Shown piece after piece: positions 34,993 to 46,802 of a stretch of DNA of 64,000 nt; the first letter of the stretch is position 1; each line of letters opens with the position of its first letter. The DNA comes from Seiridium cupressi. Its lineage: Eukaryota > Ascomycota > Sordariomycetes > Amphisphaeriales > Sporocadaceae. Where the stretch lies: the NCBI GenBank assembly GCA_036674765.1, contig JARVKI010000001.1, positions 62,001 to 126,000 on the forward strand, in the 5' to 3' direction. The notes beneath the pieces are model-generated. The model saw only the letters and a program-made list of their open reading frames with translations, was not told the DNA's origin and searched no databases. The position numbers and the translations under genes were made by a program.

Positions 34993-36340
34993 ATGCCCGA
35001 AATAGATCCTCTGGTTATTGCGTATTCGCACCTGAAAGAGTTTCCACGCGCGGATCATGCGTTGCAGACTTTGAGGAAGATCGCCTCGCTGGTGAAGCCA
35101 ATCATGAGAGCCCGGGGATGGAAAGTACGGCAACTGACAGAATTCTACCCAAATGAGCAGAACCTCCTCGGTCAGTGGTACCGACCTGAACAGACATGTG
35201 GAATATGGCTGACCACCCTACGCGCTTGTAGGTCTCAACGTGAACCGCGGCCAGAAAATATGTCTTCGACTTCGATATCCCGGCGATCGCAACCAGTTTC
35301 TACCTCTAGAGCAGGTGACGGACACCATGCTCCACGAGCTATCCCACAATGTCCACGGCCCGCACGATGCCAAGTTCCATGCTCTATGGGACCAGCTCCG
35401 CGACGAACACGAGGCACTCACGATGAAGGGCTACACGGGCGAAGGGTTCTTGTCTGAAGGGTACCGTCTTGGAGGCAGAGGGGCTGTTCCCATGCACGAG
35501 GCTCGCCGACTTGCACGAGCAGCTGCCGAGAAGCGGCGCAACCTTGGTGCGGGATCTGGCCAACGTCTCGGCGGCAGACCGCTGAGACCTGGCGAAGATA
35601 TTCGGCGAGTCATTGTGAGCGCTGTGGAAAGACGTAACCAGACACTCCGTGGCTGCGCAAATGATACTCATAACGAAGAGGAGATCCGTGCCATCGCCGA
35701 TACAGCCACCAAAAATGGGTTCCGGACACAAGCCGAGGAGGATGCAGCGAACGAGGCTGCAATTGCGCAAGCTCTGTGGAAGCTGGTTCAGGAGGACGAG
35801 AAAGTTAAGTACGGGGACTCGTATCGACCTGTGACGGCAAGCAATCCAACGGGAAGCGGAGGAAGCCAGCCCCAGACCGACGTCGCAGGAAAGTCGTCGC
35901 CATCACCAATACCGCCGTCGGTACCCGTATCACAGTCACACTCACATACATCCCACAACATCAGCGCCACCAGCGATGCTGATCGTGTTACTACACCGAC
36001 ATCGTGGACATGTCAAATATGCACTCTGCAAAATCCACTAATCTATCTATGCTGTGACGCCTGTGGGACGGAAAGAGCCGAAGATGTCTCTTCTGGACTT
36101 GCGCGGAGAACGGTCAAGCGCCAACGGACAGAAACAGTAGACTTGACGGCAGGTCCAGCCAAAGGCACCCAAAGCCCACGGCCGGCGCAAAAGCCAAACC
36201 CCAAATCATATGGCGGGCATCCAACTAGCGAGCATCTGCCGCTAGAGACGCGAACATGGACATGCTCGTTCTGTGGGCGCGAGCGAGAATGGAGTTACTG
36301 GAGTTGCGACCTTTGTGGTAAGATCAAGGAAAGTTCGTGA
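34993..36340 (+). CDS. WSS1: WLM-domain DNA-protein crosslink protease (Wss1 homolog)
   Basis: Two exons, 34993-35170 and 35232-36340 (61 nt intron, donor GTCAGT, branch GCTGACC), giving 428 residues. The WLM zinc-metalloprotease domain occupies about residues 1-200, with the HELSHNVHGPH site (H94, E95, H98, H104). It is followed by a Gly/Arg region, a low-complexity Ser/Pro linker, a RanBP2-type zinc finger (WTCQICTLQNPLIYLCCDACG), a TVDLT motif that fits a SUMO-interacting motif, and a second RanBP2-like finger (WTCSFCGREREWSYWSCDLCG). Yeast Wss1 cleaves proteins crosslinked to DNA, in a SUMO- and Cdc48-dependent way. The catalytic residues are intact, so activity is expected. I see no obvious Cdc48-binding SHP box by eye. 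Confidence 0.93.
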
Positions 36341-38110
36341 CGGCTGGGCACGAGTGTATTTGGGAGAAACTGACGATAACGTGTCACGAAAACAACAAAT
36401 GCTGAAGATGCCGCCCCAGAGGAGTTTCGCCAAGAAACTATGTTAGTGTAGATGCCCTACTCGGCGAGAGGCTCTCGCTTAATCGGATTGTCTGTGACAT
36501 CATTTTGCTGCTGACAGGGTTCGAAGCAGCGCACAACGTTGGCCCAATTTCCATTTCTGGCTCGGATTACATAGGTACCTAACTCATCTAGTAATCGAGT
36601 CATTTGACGACGGCTGCGTTTGTTACCGGGTTTAGTATGTAATGGCCTAGGTTAGGTTAGTGCAATACTGGGTTCGAACAACCCACCAGGGTTTTCTTCC
36701 TCTTACCTCTCTTCGGGTTTGCCTCTCTCAATTTCAACGAAAGGTTAGGTATTGCGGCCCACCCTGTCCTCCGCAATATATTAAGCTTCAGATCACCAGC
36801 TGGAGATGGTCCCATGACTGGGCCGCTGGAGGGACAAGCGACCAAGCGATGGCCAATGCGACTTACTGCTCTGGATTTTGCTGGGATTTTTGGGTGGGCC
36901 AACAGTCCCTGCTACGAAACCCCTGAAACCCCGAAAGCCCTATCGACGTTCCGTAGCATGAGTGGCCGGGGATTCCATGTCGGCAGCTGGGGATGACGTC
37001 AAATATTGCGGGTAGGCTGCACCGCACCGGAGAACAGCTGACTAGCGTTGCCAGCCCATCTCTGGTTAGTGCTAGATCTAGACCTGGACCCATCGAGGGC
37101 CGCTTATCACCTTTGACCTGCAGCTGCGAGGCTCATTGCCCAATGCCAGTGGTGGGCCGCCCTCCCTGCGGTGGTCCCCTGCCGTAAGTCCCCCAAAATG
37201 CCTCGATGCCAATTGCAATTCTGCATTATGGCGCCAAATCCCATCGACAAATTCCTCGGGACTTGGTGTCCCCTCTGCAACTTTAAGCACCAGTGGCACT
37301 TTGTCAAGGTCGCATTGAGTAATGCGGGGCCATCCCAATTGTACGGAGCCCCTCCCGGCAGCCTGTCGCCTGCGTCAGAGTTCGCCGTCAAGCAATCGCT
37401 GCAGTCGCTCTTGTGCGAGCATTACAGTATGGACGGCTTGCTAGAGCGGCAGTGCCTAATGTAGCTCCTAACTACGTCTTGTCGGGGTTGAACGCCTCGA
37501 GCATTCTCAGACCCTCTCTCCCTAGCTGTCCGACGGCATCTGCTACCTTTGTGTTCTTCTTCCTCACTAGACTACCGGCCTGGTACCTAGCACGAAACCT
37601 TGCTTTGGCAGTTAGTCTCTTTCACGTTGCAGCTGATCTGCAGTTCCCCACGGACACTACCGGCTCACGTCGAGGCCGTAGAGGTGAAAGCAGTGCGCTT
37701 TTCACTGTTTTCCTCTTCCTGTCTGTTTGTATCTGCCTGCGTCGGTACCGTGGTTGAAGTCTTCGTTTCGACCCTGACAACACTGCTCAGCACCCGCCCT
37801 ACCAGCCATATCCTCGGCCGTGGGCGGTCCCCAGTCCCATTGGACAGCCAACCCCTGGTCCTTGTAAGTTTTCTTATTTATTCATGAATAGCTTAAACGT
37901 CGAGCTCCCCCGCCTCGTTGAAGCTGGTGTGGACTGTGTGGGTATTCCAAAGCAATGGGGCAGCTTCTGAATGATGAAGCATAACCTGTGGCCAACGCCT
38001 CAACTCGCACATAACTCGGCGGAATTTGCGTGTGGCCGATGAGGCTCGTGTCAGCCACCCAGCTTGAAGAATTTTGAAATCTCATAAAAACCATCTGAGC
38101 ATTTCAACTG
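36341..38110. other. intergenic: upstream of the hybrid histidine kinase
   Basis: 1.8 kb containing the 3' region of the WLM gene and the promoter and leader of the kinase gene. Open frames in 36660-37760 have no recognisable domain. The 37480-37860 part is C/T-rich, consistent with a promoter and long 5' leader. Confidence 0.5.
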
Positions 38111-41100
38111 ATGGTCCACCGCAGACATTCAAGCTTTCAGACTGATCGCAATATCAGTCTCATAGAACAGCCCGATCTAGACCGTTCCCCACCACCTTCA
38201 TCAGCTTGTCGGTCTGCACTGGATAATAATAGCCAACGCGCCCTCCCTCGATCCGACTTTGGACCATTATCTAAGCTCTGTTTTGCGCGAACTCCTACTC
38301 CAGGTCAAACTCCTCGAGTACTGTCCCTAGTGCCAACCTTCCTCAAAGGCCGCGTCAAATGGGCTTCGGTTTCCCACTTGCATCGCGTGTTCGGGGTCGG
38401 CGCAATGGTGTCAAAAGCTCTAAATGTTACTCACCGCAAAGATGACAATGTTCACTCGTCCAGTTCCGTTATTCGGGAGACCTCCCCGCCACCTCTCGAA
38501 GCGGCCCCAACTGGTTCGTTGCCGGAGAGCCCTCCGCGATTGCGCGAGAATCCCGATTTGAGTCTTCGACGGAACGGTCCTATCCTGTCATCTGAGCCCG
38601 GTGACTTGCCTGATGGCACTCCTGCCATGCCTCCGAGAAGCAAGAGATCACAATCCGGGAGTCCCTTTAGGCTTGCCCTCCCCTACACTTCACCGGGTCA
38701 GCTGGCCTTCTCGGCTCTGCAGTATTTGCCGATACCGGTCATCGTCCTGAACAACTTCAAGACGGTAGTGCTCGCGAATGAGGCCATGGGCCGCCTGCTT
38801 GGTATGGTGACCGATACAACGGAGCATCAAGAGATCTCCTCTGCGGTCGATCAACTTCGCGGACAGACCCTGTCGCAGGTGGGCATTGATATGCTACAGG
38901 ACGGCAGGCCTGTCTGGGTATCGTGGGACGATCTGCTGGACTCCTTAGTAGCCGATGGCCTGACCCAAGCTGCGGACGTAATGCCGAAGACGTATACCGC
39001 CGATGGCACCGCACCTGGCGAATCAACACCCACAATTACCTCGTCTCAAACCATCACCGAAGAACCCGATAGCCTCGATCCGGATCAGGGCGCTGCGTCG
39101 CAGGACAGAGTTTCCCACAACTCAGTCGTCGAAGTAGTGGTAGCGTCCAAAGCCTTCAGGGCCGCGGCCAAGCAAAAGCCCGACCATCATACTTTAGCGA
39201 AGATGATCATCAATATCTTTGAAATTGACGAGCATCAAACCTATTTCACGTTGACTTTCACTAACACAGAGACCTCTGCATCGTCGGTTCCGAGTAGAAG
39301 AAAGGTCCCCAGGTCCTCGACCACAGCCTTAGAGGCCGCCGATAAAAAGTCGATATCACACTCAAACCCTCCATCAGTTAGCTCGAGTCACGATTCCAAT
39401 TCGCCGTCCATACGTGTAAGCCCGAGCGCTGTGTCATTGTCGTCGAGCCCCTTCCCACCAATGGGTCCGCCTTCACGCAGCACAACATCGAGCACGCCAT
39501 CTCTGTTTCAAAAGATGACGACGATTAAGGATGCTCTTCTAGACAACACTCAGATACCAATCCTAGCTATGTGGAAGGATGGCAGTGCTCCGGTTATGAA
39601 TACCGCCGCTCGCGAACTGTTCATCGATCCGACTGCAGCGGAAGAGATCGAGAGAGATGGCTTCGATATTCTTAGCGAATGGCGGGTCTATGACGAAGAC
39701 TTTACACGTCGATATGAGTGGAGCGAATTTCCGATTGCGGTTTTGTTGAGGACCGGCGAGCCATTTACAAACATGCGCATCGGTATGTACAACGGTCTAC
39801 AAGATAAGAGGATTGTCTTTGACGTTCTCGGGGAGATCATCAAAGACCCCGCTACGGGAGAAATGATCGCCGGAGTGGTTACCTGCCGAGATGTTACCGA
39901 TATGGCGAAGGAGATCACAACAATCAAGCAACAGGATGAAGAGAGATTCAAATTGATCTGTGATACCATGCCACAACTGGTGTGGACAACCACACCAGAT
40001 GGTTTCCACGACTTCTTCAACTCGCGCTGGTATGACTACACAGGCTTGGCGCCGGAGGAATCCTTGGGGCTCGGCTGGAAGAATCCGTTTCACCCGGACG
40101 ACATGCCCTCGACGGTGAGAAGATGGAAGCATAGTTTAGAGACAGGGGACCCGTACTACACGGAATATCGTTGTTTGAGCAAGCATGGCGAATGGCGTTG
40201 GATGTTGGGGCGGGCAATGCCGTTGAGGAACAAACAAACTGGCAAGATCGAGAAATGGTTCGGCACATGTACAGACGTGCATGAGAGTATGGAAACCAAG
40301 GCCGCCGCCAAACGGATGAGGCAACAACTGCTCAGTGTTCTCTCGCACGGCCAGACCACGATATTTTCCGTTGATCGTAATCGGAAGATCACCATGCTCG
40401 AAGGCGCCCTGATATGGAACACGCTGAAAGACAACAAGAAACATGACGAAGAAAGCAGCGACGACGATCTCTACGCTCTGAAATACGTTGGTGCAAATGT
40501 AGAAGCTGTGTTCAATGACCTCAATCCACGGATGAGGCCGGGCGAGGTTCCTTCGTTCTTGAACCCCCTCCATGAGATGCTTGACGGGAGGCTGAAGCGA
40601 GATTACATTCAAGAACACGAGATTGGTAAGCCGAAAAGCTATCACACTAGATCATCGTACTCACACTGCAGTAGACAGTCATTTCTTCCGCACGAGGTTC
40701 ATCCCCACCATGGGCAGACAGTCACGCGACGGCATGACCAGTGAATCTATCGTCGACGGTGTCATAGGCATCATCATGGATGTAACTGAACTGAAGGAGA
40801 GAGAACTCGACCTCAAAGCCCAAGCCAAGGAGAAAAGACAATTATTGGCCAACGAAGCAGCCGCGAAGGAAGCCAGTCGACTCAAAAGCCAATTCCTTGC
40901 AAATGTAGGTAGCAGGTGGGGAGCGCTCGGAGCTATAGCTAACGTGCTTTTCGCAGATGTCGCACGAAATTCGAACACCTATTACTGGTGTAATCGGCAT
41001 GGCCGAACTGCTTCTCGACCTGGAGCTTGGCCAAGAGCAAACGGAATATGCGCATAACATCGTGCGATCAGCCAATGCTCTACTGACGGTGATTAACGAC

Positions 41101-42756
41101 ATCCTCGATTTTTCCAAAGTGGAGTCGGGCCGCTTGGACATTGAAGAGGTGCAGTTCTCGTTGTCAGTCGTCGTGCAAGACGTTTCCAAGATGCTGGGTT
41201 TCGCAGCGGAGAGGAAGAACCTGGAATTTCACTCAAATGTGTCCTCAGACATCGCACAAGATCTCGTCGTTCTAGGCGACCCGGGACGGGTCCGACAAAT
41301 TATCACGAATCTCCTGACCAACAGTATCAAGTTCACCAACAGTGGGCACGTCAAGTTCTCGGTCTGGAAAGAAAAGGAAACACAAGATATCATTGAAATC
41401 AAATTCGTCATCGAAGACACTGGTGTCGGTATCGAAGACGCGGTTCGGAAGCGCCTCTTTCAACCTTTCAGTCAAGGCGACTCATCAACAGCCCGAAAGT
41501 TTGGCGGCACTGGTCTCGGATTGACAATTTCCAAGAATCTCGTCGAACTCATGCACGGGAGAATTATGCTGGAGTCGTCCATCGGCAATGGTACCACCGC
41601 GACGTTCTGGATCCCATTCAATAAGCCCCAAGCTTCACAGATTTCCTCACTCGTCGATGAAGTCGGCAGCTTACCCGACCGCCTGCAGTCGGAAATGAGT
41701 GTTTCGTGCAACAGCTCCGAGTACGAGCACATCATCAACACGCCTCCCGCTGAACCGTTACGCAACACACACAAACGATCACCCCATAGAGCACGCTCCG
41801 TCAACGTACCATCGCCTCTGTTGTTTGTCGAGGAAGAACTTTCCATGGCAGAGCGGGCCAAGGTCTCGGTCCTTGTTGTTGAGGATAAGTACGCAGCATC
41901 AGAACCATGGCATCCTTCCCCCCGCTGACATATCTCTAGCGCAATTAACCAGCAGATTGCCACCAAGACGATCAAGAAGCTTGGCTTCAAGGTAGACGCT
42001 GTGTGGAATGGCAAGGAGGCCCTCGAATATCTAGAGTCCTCCCAGGAGGGGAAACAGACAAAGCCAGACATCATATTGATGGACGTTCAAATGCCCGTCA
42101 TCGATGGCTACAAGGCGACCCACATACTACGCCATCATGTGCCATACAGAGCCTACACCAAGGATGTCCCGATAGTGGCGATGACGGCGTCGGCGATCCA
42201 GGGCGATCGAGAAAAATGCAAGAAAGCAGGCATGGATGACTACCTGGCTAAGCCGGTGAGAGGGAAACTATTGGAGCGGATGCTTGTGAAATGGAGTCGA
42301 TCGCGAAGAAAGAGCCCGGCAACATCGGAGTACACCGACCTATCGGTATCAGACTGTTCGGAGACGGGCGAGCATTGCCTGAGCGGAGACATCCCAACAT
42401 TTGCTCAGGAGGACTTGGACTGTGGAGTGCCCACACCAAACGAAGGCCCCAGCCCCAGCCCCAAAAGCAAAGGAGACGATGCCAGCCCGAGCTTGCTGAC
42501 ACCTCGGCCGTTGATGAAGCGCAACGGATCGCACGAGGTGAAATCCTACCCATTCGGATCTTTCAGCAGCACTGCCTCGGGGCAAAGTAGGCAGCTCGAT
42601 ACGAATGAGCTGGCAATGCAGCTGCGAGATGACAAGTTGCTAGATGCGGCCGGCGGTGCAGATGCGGCGAAGACCCAGTTGCCCGGTCAATATTCAGAGG
42701 GCGACTCATTGACGGAAGAGAATGTGGAAAAACTCGAACAAGAGGTGGCAAAGTGA
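38111..42756 (+). CDS. multi-PAS hybrid histidine kinase
   Basis: Four exons, 38111-40625, 40672-40904, 40957-41888 and 41940-42756 (introns 46, 52 and 51 nt), giving 1498 residues. After a Ser/Pro-rich leader come PAS-like segments near 196-250 (QYLPIPVIVLNNFKTVVLAN), 475, 609-730 (a clear PAS/PAC: DTMPQLVWTTTPDGF ... YRCLSKHGEWRWMLGRAMP) and about 740. Next are HisKA with H919 (MSHEIRTPITG), HATPase_c (NLLTNSIKFTN, DTGVGIE, GGTGLGLTIS) and a receiver domain with phospho-acceptor D1275 (LMDVQMP) and Lys (YLAKPV). All phosphorelay residues are present. The kinase would pass phosphate via an HPt protein to Ssk1/Skn7-type regulators. Overall architecture resembles the TcsA/Fos-1 class, but I cannot settle the class. 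The signal is unknown. A later ATG at 38405 is an alternative start. Confidence 0.93.
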
Positions 42757-43678
42757 TTTGGAAGAGAAAGCTTTTTTGTTTGTTGAACGATTTTCCATGA
42801 CGGAGGTTTCAAGGCGTTACAGGGGGGGGCCATTTTCCAGAATATGGAAGTGGTGTTTCGCATATTGACGCATTATCACGGCAAATTCTGCATCGTCGGG
42901 GTTCACCGCTGTGGCATGGCGAACTTTGGGGCGGCAAACAAATCTAAGCTTGAATGGATTTATGATGTAGCATAGAAGTTAGGGGCAATCGCAAAATGTG
43001 TGCATTGGCATGGTGTCGGCATCCATGGCGTTCATGGGCGGCGGAAAGGGGCGTCGTCACTTACTCCTTATTAGAGGTGGTGGGACCCTGTTGGGATATA
43101 TTTCCACACCTGGAGGGTCATCTGTGGTAATAGCGCGGACCTAGTGAGAACGGCGGGCGCATTTGGAGGATCTTTCTCCATAGAAACACCATTTAGAACT
43201 CTCGCGACAAGTTTTCTTCAAGTCCAAGACATGGTCAAGTGCATGGAAGGGGATGCGTCTGCGTAATATCAACAGAAGGCCACTCGAGCAGTATGGGGGT
43301 TTTGTCTGACATGTATCAGTATAGTATAGATTCAGGTCGCCGCACCGATGAACGTTTGAGACCACACGCCATGGCATATGCCCGTTAGCTGGGATATTCT
43401 TGTGTCTTTGAAGAACCGTCCCCGTAAAGTGGCAGAATGCGGGAACCTTTCCAGACGTGGATCCGAGACTCGTGTTTGGACTTCATCACACAAAGGGTAG
43501 ACAGGAGCCTTCTAGACACCGCCGATCGGAGACCAGGATACTCAGGATATGACTCCTACAGGTTCTGTAACGCGGCCTGATCAAGGCCTATATGTAATAG
43601 TTGCCATGTGCTCCCCGGAAGCACTCTGCTAGTAGGCGACCGTGCCTATAGCCGTCACATTCAACTCATTCGCAGAAG
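42757..43678. other. intergenic
   Basis: 922 bp between the kinase stop and the next predicted start. Nothing recognised. Confidence 0.5.
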
Positions 43679-44380
43679 TTGAACTTGACTGATCAGTTCG
43701 CTCGACGGCACCGGTTTCCAAACTATTCATTGTATGCCCAGATTTATGCTGCCGAGCCCTGCAGATCGACAGCCATGAGCATCTTCACAGCCTTCTTCCG
43801 AGAGCGTCTGTCTCGCCTTTTTGGGGAAGACTCGGAGCTGCGTAGATACATACGGCCACATTGGAGAAAAATTAGATACTCCCGCATCGTCCGAGCCTTG
43901 CCAGCGCCTGCTAAAGGGCAGCTACTACAGAAAGCTAAATCATCACTGAAAAAAAGGCTCTCGAAACTGTTCTCTCCGTTCCAAAAAATCAGCAAGCTCG
44001 TAATTGCCGTCAAGCTCCTGGACCATTTGCTAAACTGCGGCCTCCTGACCGACTGGCACTGCCCGTGGTGCAAAAGGAGCCTCAGCATCGGGGAACGGCA
44101 GGGTCTCGGGCACCACTTCTGGCATTGGTTCAAGGGCCTCGGCCCAGACCTGGCCGATCGTCTCCGCAAGGGCCTGGCCAAAGCGACGGTCAAAAGAAAA
44201 GGTTTTTGGTGGTACGTTGGCAGATTTCTGGAGATGACGGGAAGCAGCGTTAGCGACAGGGGCAAAAGTATCCAGTACCGGGCGGGCTCGAAACGAAGGA
44301 AGAGGAGGACAGTTATCGAGTCTTCCTCGAATTCAGAGGCCGAAACAGAGGTGGATCGGACTCGTTTGTGGACGCGTTGA
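43679..44380 (+). CDS. small basic protein with CPWC motif, unknown
   Basis: Single exon, 233 residues (202 if translation begins at the ATG at 43772). Very basic throughout. The centre has a C-P-W-C pair (WHCPWCKRSLSIGERQGLGHHFWHWF) followed by His residues, which could bind a metal. The C-terminus has a KRRKRR cluster, a likely nuclear localisation signal, then an acidic Ser tail. An antisense open frame (44412-43744) overlaps almost the whole gene, but third-position bias favours the plus strand. I recognise no family. No repeat or transposase motif marks it as mobile. The gene call is plausible but unproven. Confidence 0.5.
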   Translation: MNLTDQFARRHRFPNYSLYAQIYAAEPCRSTAMSIFTAFFRERLSRLFGEDSELRRYIRPHWRKIRYSRIVRALPAPAKGQLLQKAKSSLKKRLSKLFSPFQKISKLVIAVKLLDHLLNCGLLTDWHCPWCKRSLSIGERQGLGHHFWHWFKGLGPDLADRLRKGLAKATVKRKGFWWYVGRFLEMTGSSVSDRGKSIQYRAGSKRRKRRTVIESSSNSEAETEVDRTRLWTR

Positions 44381-44825
44381 GTTGGAGGGCTAGAGGTGTC
44401 GTGTTGTAACATTCAGAGAGAGCTGAATGATGGGTATCTGCGGAGCGGAAGAAAGAGGGACTGTCCGGGGCGCAAAAATAGGAAAAGTGTAAATCCAGCT
44501 AGGATTTGAGATGAGAACAAACTTTGACTTGCCCTCTCAAGAGATGGATGTACTCGCTAGGCCCCCTCCTCGAGAAGCTGAGACCGCGCTGAATAGCAAT
44601 TGTGTATTCCTAAAGAGGGAGACTAGAAAAACCAAGCCCTATCACGAAACTTGAGATAAGCGACGGAAGAGTTTCATCTGATATGTAATCTGAGGCGCGA
44701 GTTTTGCAACCAAGAGTATTACATACAATGGCTTTCAGTGCGTGCCTTTCTGCATATAGGACGAGGCATTTATGAAGTTGACATTCCATACCAATACTGG
44801 ACAGGATTCTTCTCCCTTCTCTCCT
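44381..44825. other. intergenic: convergent 3' regions
   Basis: 445 bp between the small basic gene and the Mdm12 stop. Nothing else seen. Confidence 0.5.
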
Positions 44826-46274
44826 TTAGACCAGAAAGGTCCAGAAGCTAGGATACACAAACTCCTCCTCGAATATCCTCCTGACCTGCTCTAGCACGAA
44901 GCGCTCGACCTTGCCCACATTTTTCAAGCTCTGCTTGATGCCCTCGCGCTGGCCGATTTCGCTCTCGACCTTGATCTCCTGCAGCAGACCCCCCATGCGG
45001 CCTTTTTGTCTTTTTTCCCCGTCACTGGGCCCCTTCTCCTCGTCGTCGGAATCGCCGTCATTCCCAACAGCCGTGGCGGCGTCCTCGGGACTCAAGAAAC
45101 AGAAGTGAACACGCTTCCTGATGTTCGCCACGACACCAACTCCGTCGAAGGACAGGCCTGTGATGTTCAACTTGACCGGAATACCAACGAAACTCGGCAT
45201 GGGATAATCTAGCAGTATCTCGGCCGTAAGCATGAGCTTGATGTCCCCCGCGTATTTTATCCGGAACACAGCCTGCAGATCCTCGATACGCGGCTCACGA
45301 AATTTCCTCGCCTCTTCATCTTCCTCGTCACCAAAGTCGTTGACCCCGTCCACGTCGCCCGACTCCTCATCGATGGCGTTCCCAGCCAACCCCCCCGTAT
45401 CTCTGGTTGGCGGCCTCGATGCTCCTGCTGAAGTGGGCGCCAGAGTGGACACACTGTGCTTCTCCTTCAAGGTCGGGGCATGTAGAGCGCCGGGCGAGTT
45501 TCCGGTTGGGAAGTCCTGGATACTGATTGAGCTTTGCGAGTGATTGCGATGGTGTCCATGGCCGCCGCCGCCACCGCTTCCCCAACCCTGGGATGACGGC
45601 GACCGTGGATACGACGATGAGCCGCCTGATTCTAACCAACCATTCAGATGCTGCGCGCCTGCCACGGCAGCGAGCGGCGTCTGCGTGCCCGACGGCCAGC
45701 CGGTGGCGATGTGAGAGGGAAAGTAGTGCATGTTGGCAGTGCCGCCGGGGATGCCGGGGGTCGAGACACCGAGTCCCAGGAACGGCGAGCCTATATCTGG
45801 AGTTGCCGGGGCGCTGCGCAGGCCGGCGGTGCCGATGTGCGGAGGAAAGCCAGCGAGGTGGTCTAGGGCCGGACTCGCACTCCTGCTGTTTCCCGCCGAG
45901 ACACCCGCCAATCGCCGCTTTTGCTCATCCCTGCGCCTCCTCTCGGCGGCCCTGATGGCGTCGGGCACCTCATCGGCTCCTGTCGCCGGGGCCGCGCCGG
46001 TCTCGCCGTCGGGGTCCTCATCGCTGCCCTCGTCATCCAGGTCGTCTGCCTCGGGCATCTCCTCATAGAAGTCTGGCAGCGGATCGCATATGTCCTTGAG
46101 CGTGACCCGCGGCGGAATGCTGCCGAAGCGAAAGTCGTGCACCTTGACGGACTTGATGAAGCGCGGCAGTGGCACGGCCTGGAACTTTGTGTGGATGAAG
46201 TCGCGGATGCGAACGGCGAGGGCGTCGCCGTCCGGGCCCGAGGTCAGCGTGTCCCAGTTGAGGTCTATGGACAT
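44826..46274 (-). CDS. MDM12: ERMES subunit Mdm12
   Basis: Single exon, 482 residues. Mdm12 is an SMP-domain lipid-transfer protein of the ER-mitochondria encounter structure, working with Mmm1, Mdm34 and Mdm10. The start [10 protein letters not shown] is the conserved Mdm12 N-terminus, so I chose 46274 although the same frame is open to an ATG at 46541. Diagnostic blocks are [31 protein letters not shown] near the start and, after a long insert, [38 protein letters not shown] and the C-terminal end [11 protein letters not shown]. The SMP domain is split by a roughly 200-residue Gly/Ser/Pro-rich insert, as is common in filamentous fungi. The protein has no membrane segment, in line with its role as the soluble bridging subunit. 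Confidence 0.96.
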   Translation of the reverse strand: MSIDLNWDTLTSGPDGDALAVRIRDFIHTKFQAVPLPRFIKSVKVHDFRFGSIPPRVTLKDICDPLPDFYEEMPEADDLDDEGSDEDPDGETGAAPATGADEVPDAIRAAERRRRDEQKRRLAGVSAGNSRSASPALDHLAGFPPHIGTAGLRSAPATPDIGSPFLGLGVSTPGIPGGTANMHYFPSHIATGWPSGTQTPLAAVAGAQHLNGWLESGGSSSYPRSPSSQGWGSGGGGGHGHHRNHSQSSISIQDFPTGNSPGALHAPTLKEKHSVSTLAPTSAGASRPPTRDTGGLAGNAIDEESGDVDGVNDFGDEEDEEARKFREPRIEDLQAVFRIKYAGDIKLMLTAEILLDYPMPSFVGIPVKLNITGLSFDGVGVVANIRKRVHFCFLSPEDAATAVGNDGDSDDEEKGPSDGEKRQKGRMGGLLQEIKVESEIGQREGIKQSLKNVGKVERFVLEQVRRIFEEEFVYPSFWTFLV

Positions 46275-46802
46275 GTTGCTCGGGGTGGAATGAATTTCAT
46301 CCAGAATTGGCCGAGCGCTCGTGTCCCATCTTGCTACACACGTCGTGATTGTCCAGGGCGAGATGGCCGATGAGATCACTGGCCACGGCAAGCTGGGGGC
46401 AGGTGGCGCTGAGTCTTGGCGGGGTTCAGGCTCGCGTCCAGTGTGAGTGCCGCCTGAATGGCCACCTGAATGGAAGGAGCTAGGGGCTTTTGCACTGGCG
46501 ACCCATGGTGCACCATCGTCCAAAGGCAAGCAAGCACACATAACGCCTGGTTAACTAACTAATTACTGTGGTGATTGCATTTTTATGGCTTAGCAAATAA
46601 ACAAGCGTGGAATTTTGCTACTTCATAATCGTAATCTCGTTGAAGGAACCTCCTCGCTTTTATGCCATACATGCTTTCCCAACGCCTCGCCATGCCCCCC
46701 CCCCCCCCCCCTTTATTGAAAACAATGTGCAACCCATGGTAAATTGAGAACCGACCCCATGTGCGAGAAGTAGTTTGCCATCTATCAACATATACCCTCC
46801 CT
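46275..46802. other. intergenic: between FAB1 3' end and MDM12 start
   Basis: 528 bp with both neighbours on the minus strand. It contains a C17 homopolymer (46695-46711) and should hold the MDM12 promoter and the FAB1 3' UTR. An in-frame extension of MDM12 runs to 46541. Confidence 0.55.
46695..46711. repeat. C17 homopolymer tract
   Basis: Seventeen consecutive C residues (G17 on the coding strand), about 420 bp upstream of the MDM12 start codon. G-tracts of this kind can form G4-type structures, and read errors are common in them. Confidence 0.85.

Noticed and set aside
36662..36690. tRNA-like T-arm (TGGGTTCGAACAACCCA)
   Set aside because: The 6 bp stem is perfect but the base after the seven-base loop is not the required C, and no acceptor, D or anticodon arms fit around it.
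46275..46541. In-frame N-terminal extension of Mdm12
   Set aside because: The conserved Mdm12 N-terminus [10 protein letters not shown] begins at 46274; the upstream part is low complexity and unlike the family.
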